Shown here in pieces: positions 48,917 to 58,149 of a stretch of DNA of 64,000 nt (positions are counted from its first letter, which is position 1; each line of letters begins with the position of its first letter). A program made the position numbers and the translations under genes. The stretch spans positions 186,001 to 250,000 of the forward strand of contig NZ_FPAA01000005.1 in NCBI RefSeq assembly GCF_900116235.1, given 5' to 3'. The notes below the pieces were generated by a model. That model worked only from the letters and a program-made list of their open reading frames with translations. It was not told the DNA's origin and did not search any database. This stretch comes from Marininema halotolerans (GTDB lineage Bacteria > Bacillota > Bacilli > Thermoactinomycetales > DSM-45169).

Positions 48917-49831
48917 CTATGGGTCAAGCTTCTTTTTAGGCGTGGGTATCGAAGGATGAGAAGGGGAGGTTCGCACCCAATCATATTGAGCGTAACGCGA
49001 TGGAGGAGCCAGTTCCATCCATTCTCTCAAGTTGACTAACATGGTTTGATAATCAGGGGGCACATATGGAAAATCACAACGGGTATTTACGAGACTTTTG
49101 TTTGAGCATGGCGCATTATTCGGTTGAATAGGTGCTCGATTACCAGGAAAGATGTCTTGGATGGTGAGGAGAAGATCGTGCTTCGATATTTTTTTGCGCA
49201 CACAAAGATGAACAAGACCGGATAATGGATGTTCAATTGCCCAATGAATACATTTGGCAAGTTCTAAGGTAGTGACACCATTCCACCATACATTGCGAAA
49301 ACCCTGTACTGGCTTTCTCTGATTCATATACCAGTGAAAAAGGCCGATTCCTTTTCGTAATTCGGGACCAATAATCGAGGTGCGGATAAGGAGATGTCTG
49401 GGATCAATATTTTCTCCACGCTTTTTACTTTCTGGATAGACACCGCTAGCATCGCGTGTATCAGATTCTCGATAGTCACCAGAAGCGCCTGAAAAAACGC
49501 AATCGGTGCTAATATGGATCAGTTTAAAACCAAGGGCGATACCGTAGTTAGAGAGCAGTTGTGGTAGCTCTCCATTAATTTGGTCTGCCCATTGAGGGTG
49601 ATTTTCAGCATCTTGATTGAGTAAACCGATTGCATTGATGACCAGGTCGGGTTTAAGTGTGAGTAGCAGTCCACTGAGCCGGTTGGTATCCAAGGCATCT
49701 AAAAAGAGCCGGCGGTGTGTTGATTTTTCAGATCGAGAAGTGGCCCAGATTTCATAGGAGGTGTGTTGGATCAAATAATCCTGGATCATGTGACCGGCCA
49801 TACCATTTGCTCCGATCACCAGGATTTTCAT
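48917..49831 (-). CDS. RmlD-like nucleotide-sugar reductase
   Basis: A 304-residue extended SDR. The NAD(P) loop is VIGANGMAGH (residues about 5-14), the catalytic YxxxK is YPESK, and STDCVFSG plus GLFHWYMNQ are RmlD-family features. It starts on TAATG overlapping the stop of the CapE-like dehydratase, so the two act together. With the UDP-GlcNAc 2-epimerase at 59498 it would complete a dehydratase-reductase-2-epimerase route from UDP-GlcNAc to UDP-L-FucNAc or UDP-L-QuiNAc. The absence of the C-terminal cupin of CapF points towards the RmlD-like WbvR type (L-QuiNAc). Product not certain. Confidence 0.83.
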   Translation of the reverse strand: MKILVIGANGMAGHMIQDYLIQHTSYEIWATSRSEKSTHRRLFLDALDTNRLSGLLLTLKPDLVINAIGLLNQDAENHPQWADQINGELPQLLSNYGIALGFKLIHISTDCVFSGASGDYRESDTRDASGVYPESKKRGENIDPRHLLIRTSIIGPELRKGIGLFHWYMNQRKPVQGFRNVWWNGVTTLELAKCIHWAIEHPLSGLVHLCVRKKISKHDLLLTIQDIFPGNRAPIQPNNAPCSNKSLVNTRCDFPYVPPDYQTMLVNLREWMELAPPSRYAQYDWVRTSPSHPSIPTPKKKLDP

Positions 49832-50820
49832 TACATCAAACCACCCTTCTTTAAGAGTTTTTCAATTCCTTTATCATCCATCAAGTATTGATCCGAAGAG
49901 TAGCTACTAAATGTGGCTGCGGAAAAGTGGCTATATTGTTGACGCACTAGGGGAGAGGAGTGAGGCGAAAGAATAACATAATATTGCTCATTATATTGAT
50001 AGGTGGATTGGCTTTCATAAGCAGAAACTAGGACTTCATGAATTTTTTCACCCGGTCGAATTCCAATCTCACGAATGGTGGGCTTGGGAACACCAAAATG
50101 CTTACCCATGACTCGGATAAGATCCAGAATGCGACAAGATTTCATCCGCATCACAAAAATTTCTCCACCTTTGGCAGCTTGAGCAGCTTCAATTAATAGG
50201 TCGATGGCTTCATTGACGGTGAGAAAAAAGCGCGTCATCTTTGCAGAAGTGAGTGGAATTTCTTGTCTGCGTTGTAGCAAGTCTTTAAAGAGAGGAACTA
50301 CACTGCCATTGGTGCCAAAAACGTTACCTCCACGGATACAAACGAAGCGAGTATGAGGACTCCAATCGTTGGCACGGATGATTAATTTTTCACCAATGGC
50401 CTTGGTCATGCCATAAAAATTGACTGGATCACATGCTTTATCAGTGGAAACATCAACGACTTTTTTTACTTTGTGACGAATGGCTGCACGGATAATATTT
50501 TCTGTACCGACTACATTGGTCTTCAATGCTTCATCAGGTTGATCTTCGCAGATGGGAACATGTTTTAGTGCTGCTAAATGAAAAATGATATCGACACCTT
50601 TACAGGCTTCATATATTGCATCTTCATCTCTGACGTCGCCAATAATAAACTTCACTCGGTTTTCATTAACAGGTAATGAACGTTGCATTTTAACTTGTGA
50701 GAATTCATTCCGGGAAAATACACGGATTTCTTTGGCCGCTGTGTGAAGAAGTCGTTTGACAAGATGTTCTCCCCAGGAACCCGTACCTCCTGTGATTAAC
50801 ATGATTTGATTTGTATACAT
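49831..50820 (-). CDS. CapE/WbjB-type UDP-GlcNAc 4,6-dehydratase (5-epimerase)
   Basis: A 329-residue extended SDR. The NAD loop is ITGGTGSWGEHL, VSTDKACDPVNFYGMTKAIG includes the catalytic YxxxK, and the typical family stretch is RPGEKIHEVL. CapE and WbjB convert UDP-GlcNAc to a 4-keto-6-deoxy sugar with epimerisation at C5. ATG 50820 follows TAGGAGG. It overlaps the reductase gene downstream by one base (TAATG). It belongs to the nucleotide-sugar branch of the surface-glycan region. Confidence 0.9.
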   Translation of the reverse strand: MYTNQIMLITGGTGSWGEHLVKRLLHTAAKEIRVFSRNEFSQVKMQRSLPVNENRVKFIIGDVRDEDAIYEACKGVDIIFHLAALKHVPICEDQPDEALKTNVVGTENIIRAAIRHKVKKVVDVSTDKACDPVNFYGMTKAIGEKLIIRANDWSPHTRFVCIRGGNVFGTNGSVVPLFKDLLQRRQEIPLTSAKMTRFFLTVNEAIDLLIEAAQAAKGGEIFVMRMKSCRILDLIRVMGKHFGVPKPTIREIGIRPGEKIHEVLVSAYESQSTYQYNEQYYVILSPHSSPLVRQQYSHFSAATFSSYSSDQYLMDDKGIEKLLKKGGLM

Positions 50821-51107
50821 CGATAATCCTCCTATGCTAAAGGTTGTTCAAATGAGGGTTCCTAATGCTGTAAGCGTGAGAAGAATTGGTTAGACATATA
50901 TGACGCATAAGTTGGTACAGTACATACAGCCAACCTTTTGGATTTCAGGGTAGTATTAAAGCTTCTATACTATATTCACAGGGTTGGAAAAAGACTAGGT
51001 AGGTAACGGGTGGAAGATAAAGAAAAGGCATCTGTCCTTTGAAGAATGGAGTAGTGTAGATAGCAAAGAGACGCCTGAAAGGATACAGACGTCAATAGAG
51101 GCGAAGA

Positions 51108-52067
51108 TCATTTTCTCCTTTTTATTCTCTTTCTTTTGATTCTTCTTCGGACTGGAGATGGATAGCCCTTAATAAGCGGTTTCCCGCCGTAGTAGGCATC
51201 ACAAAGACGTTTTACATTTTTGGCCATCCATGGGGAGTTCATTCGTTCGGGAAAGCGATTGATGATCAAGCACATTCGATAGAGTGTGAGTAATAGAGGC
51301 GCTACGTTTCCTTTTTTAATGAGATCATCGACAGAAGAGAAGGAGTGGCGTAGATCAGGTTGAATCAAACGACCCATGGTTTGTTTTAAGTGGAGGTCAC
51401 TAGCGGGCCAAGGTAAGTCAAGTTTTTTCGCAATATGGTATAGAGTGCCATGTCCATTTGCGAGGAAACGATCATAGTGGATAAGCACACGACGAGTGCC
51501 TTGGGAATATTGTAAAGAATTGAGAGTGTGTAAAGCCCACATGTGTAGGGACTTCTTTACTGAAATATGATCCCTTTTTAAGAGAGAGGATGCTACATCG
51601 ATCGGATTGCGTACGACCAGGACACAATGTAGATCAATGCCAAGCTCCTTAAGAATGGATTTCCATAGGGGAAGGAGAAGGCAGGTTCGAGGATCTTTCC
51701 ACATCCAAAGGGTTTTACCAGCAAAATCACGAACGATGATATTTTTTAGACGGGCTTTATAAGGAAGCATCTCTTTGGTAATCCACCAACGAGGGGGAAG
51801 TGGGCGAGTTGTATCCCAGGAACTTTTTAGTTTCTTCATAATTTGCTTGTGAATCTGTACAATTTCGAGATGTTCCCAAAAGCCTGTGGGGTTTGTTTCA
51901 TGAGGGGGCATTAGGAGATTAGGTGTTCCTACATAGGGACCTAATAAGTTAACAGCACGAGTCAGTAATGAAGTGCCACTTCGGTGCATTCCGAGAATAC
52001 AGATCGCACGGGGTTTTTGTGATACCAAGGCGAAGTCCGACCTCCTTCCAACATCCTTGTTTACCAT
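51108..52067 (-). CDS. PAPS-dependent sulfotransferase family protein
   Basis: A 319-residue protein. The 5'-phosphosulfate loop is ICILGMHRSGTSLLTRAV (about residues 22-39) and the 3'-phosphate-binding region is VVRNPIDVASSLLKRD. MWKDPRTCLLLP and the very basic end (RRRIKRKRIKRRK) follow. Such enzymes transfer sulfate from PAPS to carbohydrates. It is divergent from the CgeB array with 138 bases between, suggesting sulfation of the glycan made there. The start is uncertain: ATG 52067 has no ribosome site, whereas TTG 52028 has AAGGAGG twelve bases upstream; the true N-terminus may be there. Confidence 0.82.
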   Translation of the reverse strand: MVNKDVGRRSDFALVSQKPRAICILGMHRSGTSLLTRAVNLLGPYVGTPNLLMPPHETNPTGFWEHLEIVQIHKQIMKKLKSSWDTTRPLPPRWWITKEMLPYKARLKNIIVRDFAGKTLWMWKDPRTCLLLPLWKSILKELGIDLHCVLVVRNPIDVASSLLKRDHISVKKSLHMWALHTLNSLQYSQGTRRVLIHYDRFLANGHGTLYHIAKKLDLPWPASDLHLKQTMGRLIQPDLRHSFSSVDDLIKKGNVAPLLLTLYRMCLIINRFPERMNSPWMAKNVKRLCDAYYGGKPLIKGYPSPVRRRIKRKRIKRRK

Positions 52068-52205
52068 ATGATTGGACAAAGAGGACAGTGCTTGCGCAAA
52101 AGTTGATTTTTTACTTGATTACTAATTTCGGGCGAACAGGAAATCCCCTATGGAAATACCATAGGGTGATAACTGACTTTATGGAGAAAGTGGGAAGTGA
52201 CTGGA

Positions 52206-53204
52206 ATGCGGCTGTTATTCGTTTACTCCGGTCTGCAGACAATGTCCCGATTGGGAGAAAATGTTGTGAGTGCTTTCGAGAAACTGCAAAAAAATATGAG
52301 GAATTTTAGTTTTCAGCCTCATTATACAACTTCGCACTCTTTACCCTCCTTAGCAGAAAAAATAAAACGGTTTCGTCCTCATATTGCCTTGGTTTTTTGT
52401 AAAGATGCTCACCCAATCACGGCACATATACGCAAGTGGGCCCCAACAATTCCAATTGGACTTTGGGTGGTTAATGATCCTTATCATCTAAAGGATTATG
52501 AATGGATGGTTTCATCCTATGATTTTATGCTTACCCAGGATTCTGGGTGTGTCCCCTACTATCGGAGGGTGAAGAAGAGGCCTTCCTTTCATGTTCCTCT
52601 GGCAGTGAATCCCGCCGATTATCGACCGATGAATGTACCCTTATCGTATCAGTCAGACATCTGTTTCATTGGCAGTGCATGGCCAGGAAGATTGCCCGTC
52701 ATTGACCGTTTGCACCCGTTTTTACTGCAGAAGAAATTTATTATCATCGGTGATGGATGGGAGAAACTAAAGCATTATCAACAATTGAAGCGAGGAATCA
52801 TCAGTAAAAAGATTCCTCCGGATGAAGTTGCCCGCTATTATAATGGAGCGAAAATTGTTTTGAATATCCATCGTACATCCGATGATCTGGGTCGAAATCC
52901 ACGCAAGTTACCTGCCCGAACGCCTAATAATCGGACCTTTGATATCGCAGCTTGCGGCTCCTTTCAATTGGCTACCAAACGGGCTGATCTTGGCCGATTT
53001 TATCAAATGAACAAAGAGATGGTAGATTACTTGGGGATTGAGGATCTGAAACGGAAGATGATCTATTATCTTCAGCATGAACATCAACGAAAAGCCATTG
53101 CAAGAGGTGCGTATCGCCGCACCCTGAAGGAGCATACGTATGTTGCCCGTATGCGCAAGTTAGTGGGGATTTTACACGGATACTTGCAGAAGAGGAAAAG
53201 ATAA
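52206..53204 (+). CDS. CgeB-family glycosyltransferase, copy 1
   Basis: A 332-residue member of the CgeB (DUF3880 plus GT1-like) family of spore maturation glycosyltransferases. The shared plan of four tandem paralogues is visible: MRLLFVYSG start, LWVVNDPYHL, the QDSGCVPYYRR block, SDICFIGSAWPGR, ARYYNGAKIVLNIHR, PNNRTFDIAACGSFQL and a C-terminal helix with LKEHTY. CgeB contributes to spore outermost-layer glycosylation in Bacillus. Donor and acceptor are unknown. ATG 52206 follows GGGAAGTGA; GTG 52197 is an alternative. It is 32 bases before copy 2, in a four-gene operon. Confidence 0.88.
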   Translation: MRLLFVYSGLQTMSRLGENVVSAFEKLQKNMRNFSFQPHYTTSHSLPSLAEKIKRFRPHIALVFCKDAHPITAHIRKWAPTIPIGLWVVNDPYHLKDYEWMVSSYDFMLTQDSGCVPYYRRVKKRPSFHVPLAVNPADYRPMNVPLSYQSDICFIGSAWPGRLPVIDRLHPFLLQKKFIIIGDGWEKLKHYQQLKRGIISKKIPPDEVARYYNGAKIVLNIHRTSDDLGRNPRKLPARTPNNRTFDIAACGSFQLATKRADLGRFYQMNKEMVDYLGIEDLKRKMIYYLQHEHQRKAIARGAYRRTLKEHTYVARMRKLVGILHGYLQKRKR

Positions 53205-53236
53205 ATCCAACCTGATCACAAAGCAGGTGGTATCGA

Positions 53237-54241
53237 TTGCGTTTATTATATATCGCTTCAGGGATCCCCTCCCTTGCTGATTTGGATCCGAATCTGATTA
53301 ATGGTTTTCAGATGCTTACAAAACAACGTCCTGATTTTCAGGCTACGGTCTTCCAACCTAAAAAACAACCCATTCAACGGTTATTTCATCTCGTACGGAA
53401 GTTTCGACCGGATAGTCTTTTTTCTCTAAGGGGTCAACTACCTACTGCTGCCGTTTGGCGTTTACGTAATATGGGATACCCGATTGCGCTATATATTGTG
53501 GATGACCCTTATTCATATACCAATCATCTTAAAATGGCGAAACCTTACAGTTGCATTATCACCCAGGACGCAGGTGCCGTTCCTTATTATCAACGCCGTG
53601 GGATCCCTAGTCTTCATCTTCCGTTGGCGGTAAATCCTTCTAAATATCGACCCCAACTGATTAATGATCGTTACCGATCTGATATTTGTTTTGTAGGAAG
53701 TGCGACGGATGCACGAGTGGCCATGATTGATCGGATGGCGGGTCTCTTAGAACAACACCGTTTTCGCCTTATTGGTCGCTGGTGGGACCGTTTACGTCAT
53801 TATAAAGATTGGAAGGATCGGATTATTAATCATCCGCTTCCTGCTGATGAAGTGGCCCGGTATTATAGTGGCGCCAAAATTGTTTGGAATTTTCACCGTG
53901 CTTCCGATGATGTAAATCGTAATCCACAGAAGATTCCCGCATGTACACCCAATAATAAAACCTTTGAAATTGCGGCATGTGGCGCTTTTCAGTTAATCTC
54001 TCATCGAAGAGACTTAGGGAAATACTACCGAATCAATCAGGAGATTGTCTCTTTTCGAGGTTTGGCAGAGCTGGAACGAAAAACTCGTTACTATCTTCAA
54101 CATGACGCGATTCGGGAAGGAATGGCCCGTAAGGCGCGGATGAGAACGATGAAGGATCATACCTATCGTGTTCGTCTCACTGAATTTTTACGCGATTGGA
54201 AAGCAATTCAGCCACGTCTGCGACGCAGAGCTGCGCGATAG
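53237..54241 (+). CDS. CgeB-family glycosyltransferase, copy 2
   Basis: A 334-residue paralogue. MRLLYIASGIPSLADLDPNL is near-identical to copy 4's start; LYIVDDPYSYTNH, CIITQDAGAVPYYQRRG, SDICFVGSATDAR, GRWWDRLRHY, YYSGAKIVWNFHR, NNKTFEIAACGAFQLISHRR and MKDHTYRVRL follow. The blocks are in the same order as in copies 1, 3 and 4, with diverged specificity regions. TTG 53237 follows AGGTGG with six-base spacing. Central gene of the operon. Likely a spore-surface glycan transferase with its own acceptor or linkage. Confidence 0.88.
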   Translation: MRLLYIASGIPSLADLDPNLINGFQMLTKQRPDFQATVFQPKKQPIQRLFHLVRKFRPDSLFSLRGQLPTAAVWRLRNMGYPIALYIVDDPYSYTNHLKMAKPYSCIITQDAGAVPYYQRRGIPSLHLPLAVNPSKYRPQLINDRYRSDICFVGSATDARVAMIDRMAGLLEQHRFRLIGRWWDRLRHYKDWKDRIINHPLPADEVARYYSGAKIVWNFHRASDDVNRNPQKIPACTPNNKTFEIAACGAFQLISHRRDLGKYYRINQEIVSFRGLAELERKTRYYLQHDAIREGMARKARMRTMKDHTYRVRLTEFLRDWKAIQPRLRRRAAR

Positions 54242-54271
54242 ATCTTTTCATTAATGGAGAGGGAAGTGCTT

Positions 54272-55309
54272 ATGCGCCTACTCTTTATTTCACGAGGGAT
54301 TGGTTCTTTGGCCAATCTTAACCCCAATATGATTACAGCCCTCCGTCGGTTGGAGCGGGAGCTGCCTAGCTTTCAGCTCGTATCGCTTCCTACATTTGAT
54401 AAAAAACAGTTGGATCGGGTGGTTCGTCGCCAACGACCGGATATCGCCTTAGTCATGCGAGGTTTTGCAGTGCCGTCTTCCCTCATTCATTATCTACGTG
54501 AGAAGAGAATCCCAGTTGGCGTTTGGTTGGCGGATGATCCCTATCATCTAACGGATAGTTTTCATATTGTCCGCCCATACCACTTTGCAATTACGCAAGA
54601 GGCAAGTTGCGCACCCGTTTATCGATCACGAGGAAAACCGTGTTATTTTCTACCCTTAGGGGTGAATCCCTCCATCTATCGCCCCATGACAGTGGAAAAG
54701 AAGTATGAAAGTGATATCTGCTTAATTGCGAATGCCTTTCCCGCCCGAATTCAGATTGTCGACCAATTAGCTCCTTATTTAAAAACGAAACGTCTTGTTC
54801 TCATCGGCAAGTGGTGGGATCGTTTAAGAAACTACGGATCGTTGCAACGGTTTGTCCAGCATACAGAGGTTCCACCAGCAGAGGTCGTTCGCTATTATAA
54901 TGGAGCAAAGATTGTCCTAAATATCCATCGTTCATGCAATGATATTAAGAAGAATCCTAAAAATATCCCCGCGTATTCCCCCAATAACCGGACCTTTGAT
55001 ATCGCAGCTTGTCGTTCATTTCAATTGGTGAGTCACCGACGTGATCTCAATCAATTTTACCATGTTGGATCGGATATAATTTCATATCATACGCCTGTGG
55101 ACTTGGTGAAGAAGCTAGATTTTTATCTTGACCATCCTGAAAAAAGAAGAGTCATGGCAGAAAGAGCCTTTCGGCATACGCTTCGAGAGCATACCTACGA
55201 TGTAAGGGTCCGTCGCCTATATCGGATTCTACATCACTATCTCACCACGTATAAGCGTAAACCAAAGAGACGAGTGAAATACCGGTTAAAGAAGAAACGA
55301 AAAAAATGA
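54272..55309 (+). CDS. CgeB-family glycosyltransferase, copy 3
   Basis: A 345-residue paralogue: MRLLFISRGIGSLANLNPNM, WLADDPYHLTDS, AITQEASCAPVYRSRGK, SDICLIANAFPAR, GKWWDRLRNY, YYNGAKIVLNIHR, NNRTFDIAACRSFQLVSHRR and LREHTYDVRV. It ends in a highly basic tail (KRKPKRRVKYRLKKKRKK), which could contact nucleic acid or acidic polymers. ATG 54272 follows GAGAGGG; ATG 54254 would add six residues. It lies 30 bases after copy 2 and 15 before copy 4. Confidence 0.88.
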   Translation: MRLLFISRGIGSLANLNPNMITALRRLERELPSFQLVSLPTFDKKQLDRVVRRQRPDIALVMRGFAVPSSLIHYLREKRIPVGVWLADDPYHLTDSFHIVRPYHFAITQEASCAPVYRSRGKPCYFLPLGVNPSIYRPMTVEKKYESDICLIANAFPARIQIVDQLAPYLKTKRLVLIGKWWDRLRNYGSLQRFVQHTEVPPAEVVRYYNGAKIVLNIHRSCNDIKKNPKNIPAYSPNNRTFDIAACRSFQLVSHRRDLNQFYHVGSDIISYHTPVDLVKKLDFYLDHPEKRRVMAERAFRHTLREHTYDVRVRRLYRILHHYLTTYKRKPKRRVKYRLKKKRKK

Positions 55310-55324
55310 AGGGGTGTAACCACC

Positions 55325-56401
55325 ATGCGTTTTCTTTATATCGCTTCAGGGGGACACTCCTATTCCGATCTCGATCCAAATTTTATCCAGACCTTTCGCA
55401 AACTTGCAAGTGAGCTGGATTGGTTTCATTTTCAAGTGTATCAGCCCAATCAAGAGAGTCGCAGCCAATTGACACACTTGATCCGCTCCTTTCGCCCAGA
55501 GGTTATTATATCGCTACGGGGGGCATTAACCCCCCAGGAAGTGATGCATTTTCGCAAGATGGGGATCTATATGGGTCTGTGGATCGTCGATGATCCCTAT
55601 CTTCTTAAATTGCATCAACGTCAAGTGGTACCCTATCATTTTATGGTGACCCAAGAGGCGAGTTGTGTCTCTTTCTATCGAAAGCGAAAAAAAGCATGCT
55701 TTTATTTGCCGTTAGGTGTAAATGAAAAAACCTATCGTCCGCTCCAAGTGGCTCCGCACTATCGCTCGGATATTTGCTTTGTAGGAAGTGCTTTACCCGC
55801 ACGGATCAAAACGATCGATACAATCGCTAGTTTTCTGCAAGGGAAGAAATTCATTTTAGTAGGTCGCTGGTGGGAGCGTCTAAAAAACTATCATCGACTA
55901 AAACATGGCATTATTAATCAGACCATTCCCCCAACGGAAACCGCCAAGTATTATAATGGAGCCAATATTGTATTAAACATTCACCGTACCAAAAATGATG
56001 TGCGTGGGAATCCTTATGGAATGCCAGCAAATACACCCAATAATCGGACCTTTGATATTGCAGCTTGTCGTTCATTTCAGTTGGTGAGCCATCGTCGGGA
56101 CTTACACCGATTTTTAAAAGTGGGCCACGAGGTTGTCTCGTATAAAGGGCTTGTGGAATTAAAACAAAAGGTTCACTACTATTTAAAGCATCCTGCCAAA
56201 CGGGAACAAATTGCAATACGTGCCTATCGTCGAACCTTGCGTGATCATACCTACACCCGAAAAATGCGGGGCTTTCTGCATCAGTTAAGGATCCACATGC
56301 AAAAGGTTCGTACCACATCGGAGGAAGATGGCTTATTTGAAGATATAGAAAGTCCACAAGATGGAGATTTCCTCAATGAGGGGGAACCACTAAATCAATA
56401 A
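55325..56401 (+). CDS. CgeB-family glycosyltransferase, copy 4
   Basis: A 358-residue paralogue: MRFLYIASGGHSYSDLDPNF, LWIVDDPYLLKLH, MVTQEASCVSFYRKRKK, SDICFVGSALPAR, GRWWERLKNYHRL, YYNGANIVLNIHR, NNRTFDIAACRSFQLVSHRR and LRDHTYTRKM. An acidic C-terminal extension (SEEDGLFEDIESPQDG) distinguishes it. ATG 55325 follows AAGGGGTG with eight-base spacing. It ends the four-gene array at a strong terminator shared with the converging PHP gene. Confidence 0.9.
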   Translation: MRFLYIASGGHSYSDLDPNFIQTFRKLASELDWFHFQVYQPNQESRSQLTHLIRSFRPEVIISLRGALTPQEVMHFRKMGIYMGLWIVDDPYLLKLHQRQVVPYHFMVTQEASCVSFYRKRKKACFYLPLGVNEKTYRPLQVAPHYRSDICFVGSALPARIKTIDTIASFLQGKKFILVGRWWERLKNYHRLKHGIINQTIPPTETAKYYNGANIVLNIHRTKNDVRGNPYGMPANTPNNRTFDIAACRSFQLVSHRRDLHRFLKVGHEVVSYKGLVELKQKVHYYLKHPAKREQIAIRAYRRTLRDHTYTRKMRGFLHQLRIHMQKVRTTSEEDGLFEDIESPQDGDFLNEGEPLNQ

Positions 56402-56434
56402 AAAAGGGAGCTGCCTGACGCAGCTCCCTTTTTT
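56400..56434. terminator. Bidirectional terminator after the CgeB array
   Basis: AAAAAAGGGAGCTGC ctgac GCAGCTCCCTTTTTT. Confidence 0.95.
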
Positions 56435-56440
56435 ATTGAT

Positions 56441-57232
56441 TTACGGGTGCATCTTTCCAAGTTGGTGTGGAGGGGCATGAAAATCGGAGCCACCTGTGAC
56501 GAGAAGATTAAACTCCTTTGCTAGCGCTTGATAACGACCGGCATCATCAGAGGTATGAGACCGGTGCCATACCTCAATTCCATCAAAGGAATGGGACTGC
56601 AATAAAGTGTGTACAAGGGGATCGTCTCGAATGAGTCCAGGATGTGCGATGACTGCTTGACCGCCTGCTTGATGAATGAGTTGGATTGCTTCTTTGGGAT
56701 GAAGCGTTCGCTTCGGTACAGCTGCGGGTCGATCATCGGCTAAGTAGCGGTCAAAGGCATCACGAAGATCATTCACGTATCCATGATGAACTAGGGCACG
56801 GCCAATATGCGGTCGACCAATGTTTCCTCCTTCTGCGAAGACAAGTATGTCGGACATGGTTAAATGGATATCCATTTCTTTAAGACGGTCGAGAATCGCC
56901 TGTGCTCGATTTTTTCGGCTGTTGCGGAAATGTAGGAGTGTTTTTTCAAGGTCATCACATTGATCAAGGTTATATCCAAGGATATCGATGGCCTGCCCTT
57001 CATAGCGCGTACTTAATTCCACACCAGGGATAATCGTTATCCCATGGAGTACTCCCGCTGCGGAAGCTTCTTTGATACCCAGCAGTGTATCATGATCCGT
57101 AATGGCGATGGTGGATAGTCCTGTTGTTTTCGCCAGTGCGACGATCTCTGCTGGGGGTAAGGTGCCATCGGAGGCAGTGGTATGAATATGCAGATCAAAG
57201 GTACCAGGAGATAGATTGTTTAAGATTTGCAT
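56441..57232 (-). CDS. PHP-domain phosphoesterase (RNase AM/YciV-like)
   Basis: A 263-residue PHP metallophosphoesterase. FDLHIHTTASDGT (metal site I), AITDHDTLLG, IPGVELSTRYEG, GRPHIGRALV, QAVIAHPGLI and VTGGSDFHAP hold the trinuclear metal ligands. Relatives hydrolyse 3',5'-nucleoside bisphosphate (pAp) or trim 5' ends of RNA (RNase AM). pAp is the by-product of PAPS-using sulfotransferases, and a sulfotransferase lies 4 kb away, so a supporting role is an appealing inference. ATG 57232 follows AAGGAGG. Minus strand; converges on the CgeB array. Confidence 0.9.
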   Translation of the reverse strand: MQILNNLSPGTFDLHIHTTASDGTLPPAEIVALAKTTGLSTIAITDHDTLLGIKEASAAGVLHGITIIPGVELSTRYEGQAIDILGYNLDQCDDLEKTLLHFRNSRKNRAQAILDRLKEMDIHLTMSDILVFAEGGNIGRPHIGRALVHHGYVNDLRDAFDRYLADDRPAAVPKRTLHPKEAIQLIHQAGGQAVIAHPGLIRDDPLVHTLLQSHSFDGIEVWHRSHTSDDAGRYQALAKEFNLLVTGGSDFHAPPHQLGKMHP

Positions 57233-57329
57233 GACGATCCTCCTTATCACTTTTTGTATGTTCTAGCATATCGAAAAGGTTGGATGGGTGCTAGTCTTTT
57301 AAAAGGCTGATGATCGCATGAAAGTCGGT

Positions 57330-58142
57330 TTACATGGTCTTATTGTCTTCCGAAGGAAGGGTAGCTTCTACTTGCATTTCGCCCTGGGAGATTTCATGGT
57401 GAGCGATCCCTCGTCGATTCCTTGCTTCCCGCAAGGCTCGTTGAAGTGCCCTTTGAAATCGAATTTTGCCTTCGGGAGATTCTAACTCGGTGGATACACT
57501 TTGAGGGGAGCGGTGACGATAGGCCATTAAGACAGGGGACAGGTATCGAATATCACAAATCTCGGACATGCGTAACCAATAATCATAGTCTTCTACAGGT
57601 GTTAAGCGATATTTTCCTACCTTTTGTGCAACGGCTTTGCGATAGAGGAAGGAGGCGCCGATAAAACAATGTTGTAGAAGGTGCCTTTTGTGTAATCGTT
57701 GCCGTTGACGAAGTTGTTGATAAAAGGCAGGGGAGTACATGGGTTTTCCCTTCGCATCGATGTAACGATAAGAACTATATACGAGGCCGACTTTGGCAGG
57801 CGCTTTGATCATTCCCTGTCGCAAAGTGCGAAGAAAGCTTGGATAGTAGATATTGTCACTAGAGACCCATGTTAGGTAACGGATTGATGGCATTTTGTTA
57901 AGGAAGGTAAACCCATCATTGAGCGCGCTAGCAATTCCTTGATTTTTCGCTTTGCGCAATATGGAAACACGTGGGTCTCTTTTGGCGAAGTGCTGAGCGA
58001 TCTGTTGGGTAGGTCGATTGGCGCCATCCAATACGATGATCAAGCGGAAGTGTCGATAATTTTGCGAGAGAATGGATTGGAGTGCAAGCCGCAAATATGC
58101 AGGAACTTGGTTATAAATAGGCATGACGATGCCGATATCCAT
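57330..58142 (-). CDS. Family 2 glycosyltransferase
   Basis: A 270-residue GT-A glycosyltransferase. IGIVMPIYNQVPAYLRLALQ starts the nucleotide-binding fold, IIVLDGANRPT and LTWVSSDN (DXD-equivalent) follow, and VEDYDYWLRMSEI contains the acceptor-side ED motif. There are no membrane helices. ATG 58142 is eight bases downstream of the GT4 gene in the same minus-strand operon with the 2-epimerase, so they probably build one glycan. Donor and acceptor are unknown. Confidence 0.88.
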   Translation of the reverse strand: MDIGIVMPIYNQVPAYLRLALQSILSQNYRHFRLIIVLDGANRPTQQIAQHFAKRDPRVSILRKAKNQGIASALNDGFTFLNKMPSIRYLTWVSSDNIYYPSFLRTLRQGMIKAPAKVGLVYSSYRYIDAKGKPMYSPAFYQQLRQRQRLHKRHLLQHCFIGASFLYRKAVAQKVGKYRLTPVEDYDYWLRMSEICDIRYLSPVLMAYRHRSPQSVSTELESPEGKIRFQRALQRALREARNRRGIAHHEISQGEMQVEATLPSEDNKTM

Positions 58143-58149
58143 CGGATTT

